NCBI GenBank assembly: GCA_910579055.1
Contig: CAJTSU010000079.1
Span: forward strand, 9,448 to 15,766
DNA length: 6,319 nucleotides
Source: an uncultured Mailhella sp.
GTDB taxonomy: Bacteria; Desulfobacterota; Desulfovibrionia; Desulfovibrionales; Desulfovibrionaceae
Direction: 5' to 3'
Below the pieces are notes generated by a model. That model was given only the letters and a program-made list of their open reading frames with translations. It did no database searches and was not told where the DNA came from. The position numbers and the translations under genes were made by a program. Within the stretch, counting starts at the first letter, position 1; each line of letters begins with the position of its first letter. Positions 5,593 to 6,319 of the stretch are shown here, piece after piece.

Positions 5593-6122
5593 ACGCCATT
5601 CATCTGACCACGCCGCTTCAGCGTGAAGACACGCTGAAACTGAAGGCAGGGGATCAGGTCACGTTATCCGGCATCATTTACGCTGCCCGTGATGTGGCCC
5701 ACCGCCGCATGATCGAGGCGCTGGACAGACGCGCGCCTCTGCCTTTCGATCTGAAGGGCGCAGTTATTTACTATGTCGGCCCCACCCCCCCGCCGCCCGG
5801 CATGCCCATTGGTTCTGCTGGCCCTACCACATCCTATCGCATGGATGCCTATGCGCCCCGGCTCTATTCCCTCGGCCTTGCCGCCAGTATGGGTAAGGGA
5901 AAGCGAAATGAGGAACTGCGCGCCGCGCTCCAGCAATACGGAGGCGTCTACCTTGGGGCTACGGGCGGAGCCGCTGCGCTGCTGGCACGGCATATCACGG
6001 CGGCGGAGGTCATCGCTTATCCTGAACTCGGGCCGGAGGCTGTACGCCGTCTGACCGTAAAGGACTTTCCGGCCATTGTTGTGTATGACGCACACGGCGG
6101 AGACGTGTTTCCGAAGCTGTGA
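5589..6122 (+). CDS. Fumarate hydratase class I, beta subunit
   Basis: The 177-residue protein corresponds to the C-terminal part of one-chain class I fumarases and to TtdB, and completes the active site with the alpha subunit. Motifs: ARDVAHRRM (33-41), YYVGPTPPPPG (61-71), SAGPTTSYRMD (76-86), MGKGKR (101-106), GVYLGATGGAAALLA (119-133) and DFPAIVVYDAHGGDVF (159-174). Arg34, Thr80, Arg84 and Lys103 match substrate-contacting positions of the family. The ATG at 5589 overlaps the alpha stop (ATGA) and is preceded by GGAG (5575-5578), so the subunits are coupled; an ATG at 5556 would add 11 unrelated residues. Two positions differ from the usual consensus: Ala in YAARD where Thr is common, and Tyr in SYRMD where Gly is common. 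Tartrate dehydratase is the main alternative. Confidence 0.92.
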   Translation: MNAIHLTTPLQREDTLKLKAGDQVTLSGIIYAARDVAHRRMIEALDRRAPLPFDLKGAVIYYVGPTPPPPGMPIGSAGPTTSYRMDAYAPRLYSLGLAASMGKGKRNEELRAALQQYGGVYLGATGGAAALLARHITAAEVIAYPELGPEAVRRLTVKDFPAIVVYDAHGGDVFPKL

Positions 6123-6206
6123 GTGCGCCTGTCCGAAGAAGGATGCCTCTGCTGGGTAACGTTGAAACACGTTGTGGCGCAAGAGCTTGAGCACAAAATT
6201 CGGAGC

Positions 6207-6258
6207 ATAGAGGCCGATTCCTTGCAGTTCCATACCTTTTATCCGCCTCTATTTTTTT
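6207..6258 (+). terminator. Intrinsic terminator of the fumarase operon (long loop)
   Basis: ATAGAGGC (6207-6214) pairs perfectly with GCCTCTAT (6245-6252), which runs into seven Ts (6252-6258). A further GAT/ATC pairing inside, past one mismatch, shortens the loop to about 22 bases. Position and polarity fit the end of the two-gene operon, 85 bases after the beta stop. The loop is longer than usual, so efficiency may be moderate. Confidence 0.6.
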
Positions 6259-6259
6259 A

Positions 6260-6319
6260 GGCTCTGTTAGAGCATTTTGTCATTGAAATGCTCTCGGAGT
6301 CGAGCGGAGCGAGGCTCAT
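6260..6319. repeat. Possible third, truncated copy of the intergenic element, inverted
   Basis: GCTCTGTTAGAGC (6261-6273) resembles the element end GCTCTGTTGCAGAA as read from the right end of copy B on the minus strand. It is followed at similar spacing by TTGAAAT and by GGAG..GAGCG..GCGAG..CAT, which parallels the interior of copy B. The segment also forms a perfect 9-pair hairpin, AGAGCATTT (6269-6277) with AAATGCTCT (6286-6294). The window edge cuts it, so the other end cannot be checked. Confidence 0.35.

Noticed and set aside
1..6319. CRISPR array, tRNA, rRNA, phage, toxin-antitoxin or defence genes
   Set aside because: No regularly spaced direct repeats, cloverleaf sequences or corresponding protein families were seen on either strand.

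Overview
The window looks like a chromosomal segment of a Gram-negative, GC-rich anaerobe, most likely one of the Desulfovibrionaceae (Desulfovibrio/Bilophila type). This is inferred from the gene mix: the hydrogenase maturation factor HypF, a two-subunit oxygen-sensitive [4Fe-4S] fumarase, an ACSF2-like acyl-CoA ligase, and intergenic repeats of a type I associate with these genomes. No rRNA or other taxonomic marker is present, so the assignment is tentative.

Layout. On the minus strand, 1-712 holds the 5' part of hypF (237 codons), running off the left edge. A 383-base divergent intergenic region (713-1095) follows. It is rich in perfect inverted repeats and ends in a terminator-like hairpin whose T-tract lies only 11 bases before the next start codon. 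On the plus strand, an AMP-forming acyl-CoA ligase (1096-2778) overlaps by ATGA an RlmM-like 2'-O-ribose RNA methyltransferase (2775-3731). A strong sigma70-type promoter then drives a 91-residue HU nucleoid protein (3837-4112).

From 4113 to 4752 there is no gene. This stretch holds a terminator close to HU, two diverged copies of a short non-coding element with related inverted ends (about 4201-4398 and 4561-4718), and between them a very strong isolated terminator (4502-4534). The second copy sits just upstream of the fumarase operon, whose alpha (4753-5592) and beta (5589-6122) subunit genes overlap by ATGA. A long-loop terminator (6207-6258) closes that operon. The last 60 bases resemble an end of the same element in the opposite orientation, cut by the window edge.

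How the genes fit together. Fumarase alpha and beta form one enzyme and are translationally coupled. The ligase and methyltransferase are coupled without an obvious shared pathway. HypF and HU are independent units. I found no defence system, CRISPR array, tRNA, rRNA or transposase gene. The least explained parts are the repeat family around the fumarase operon and the structured leader before the ligase.
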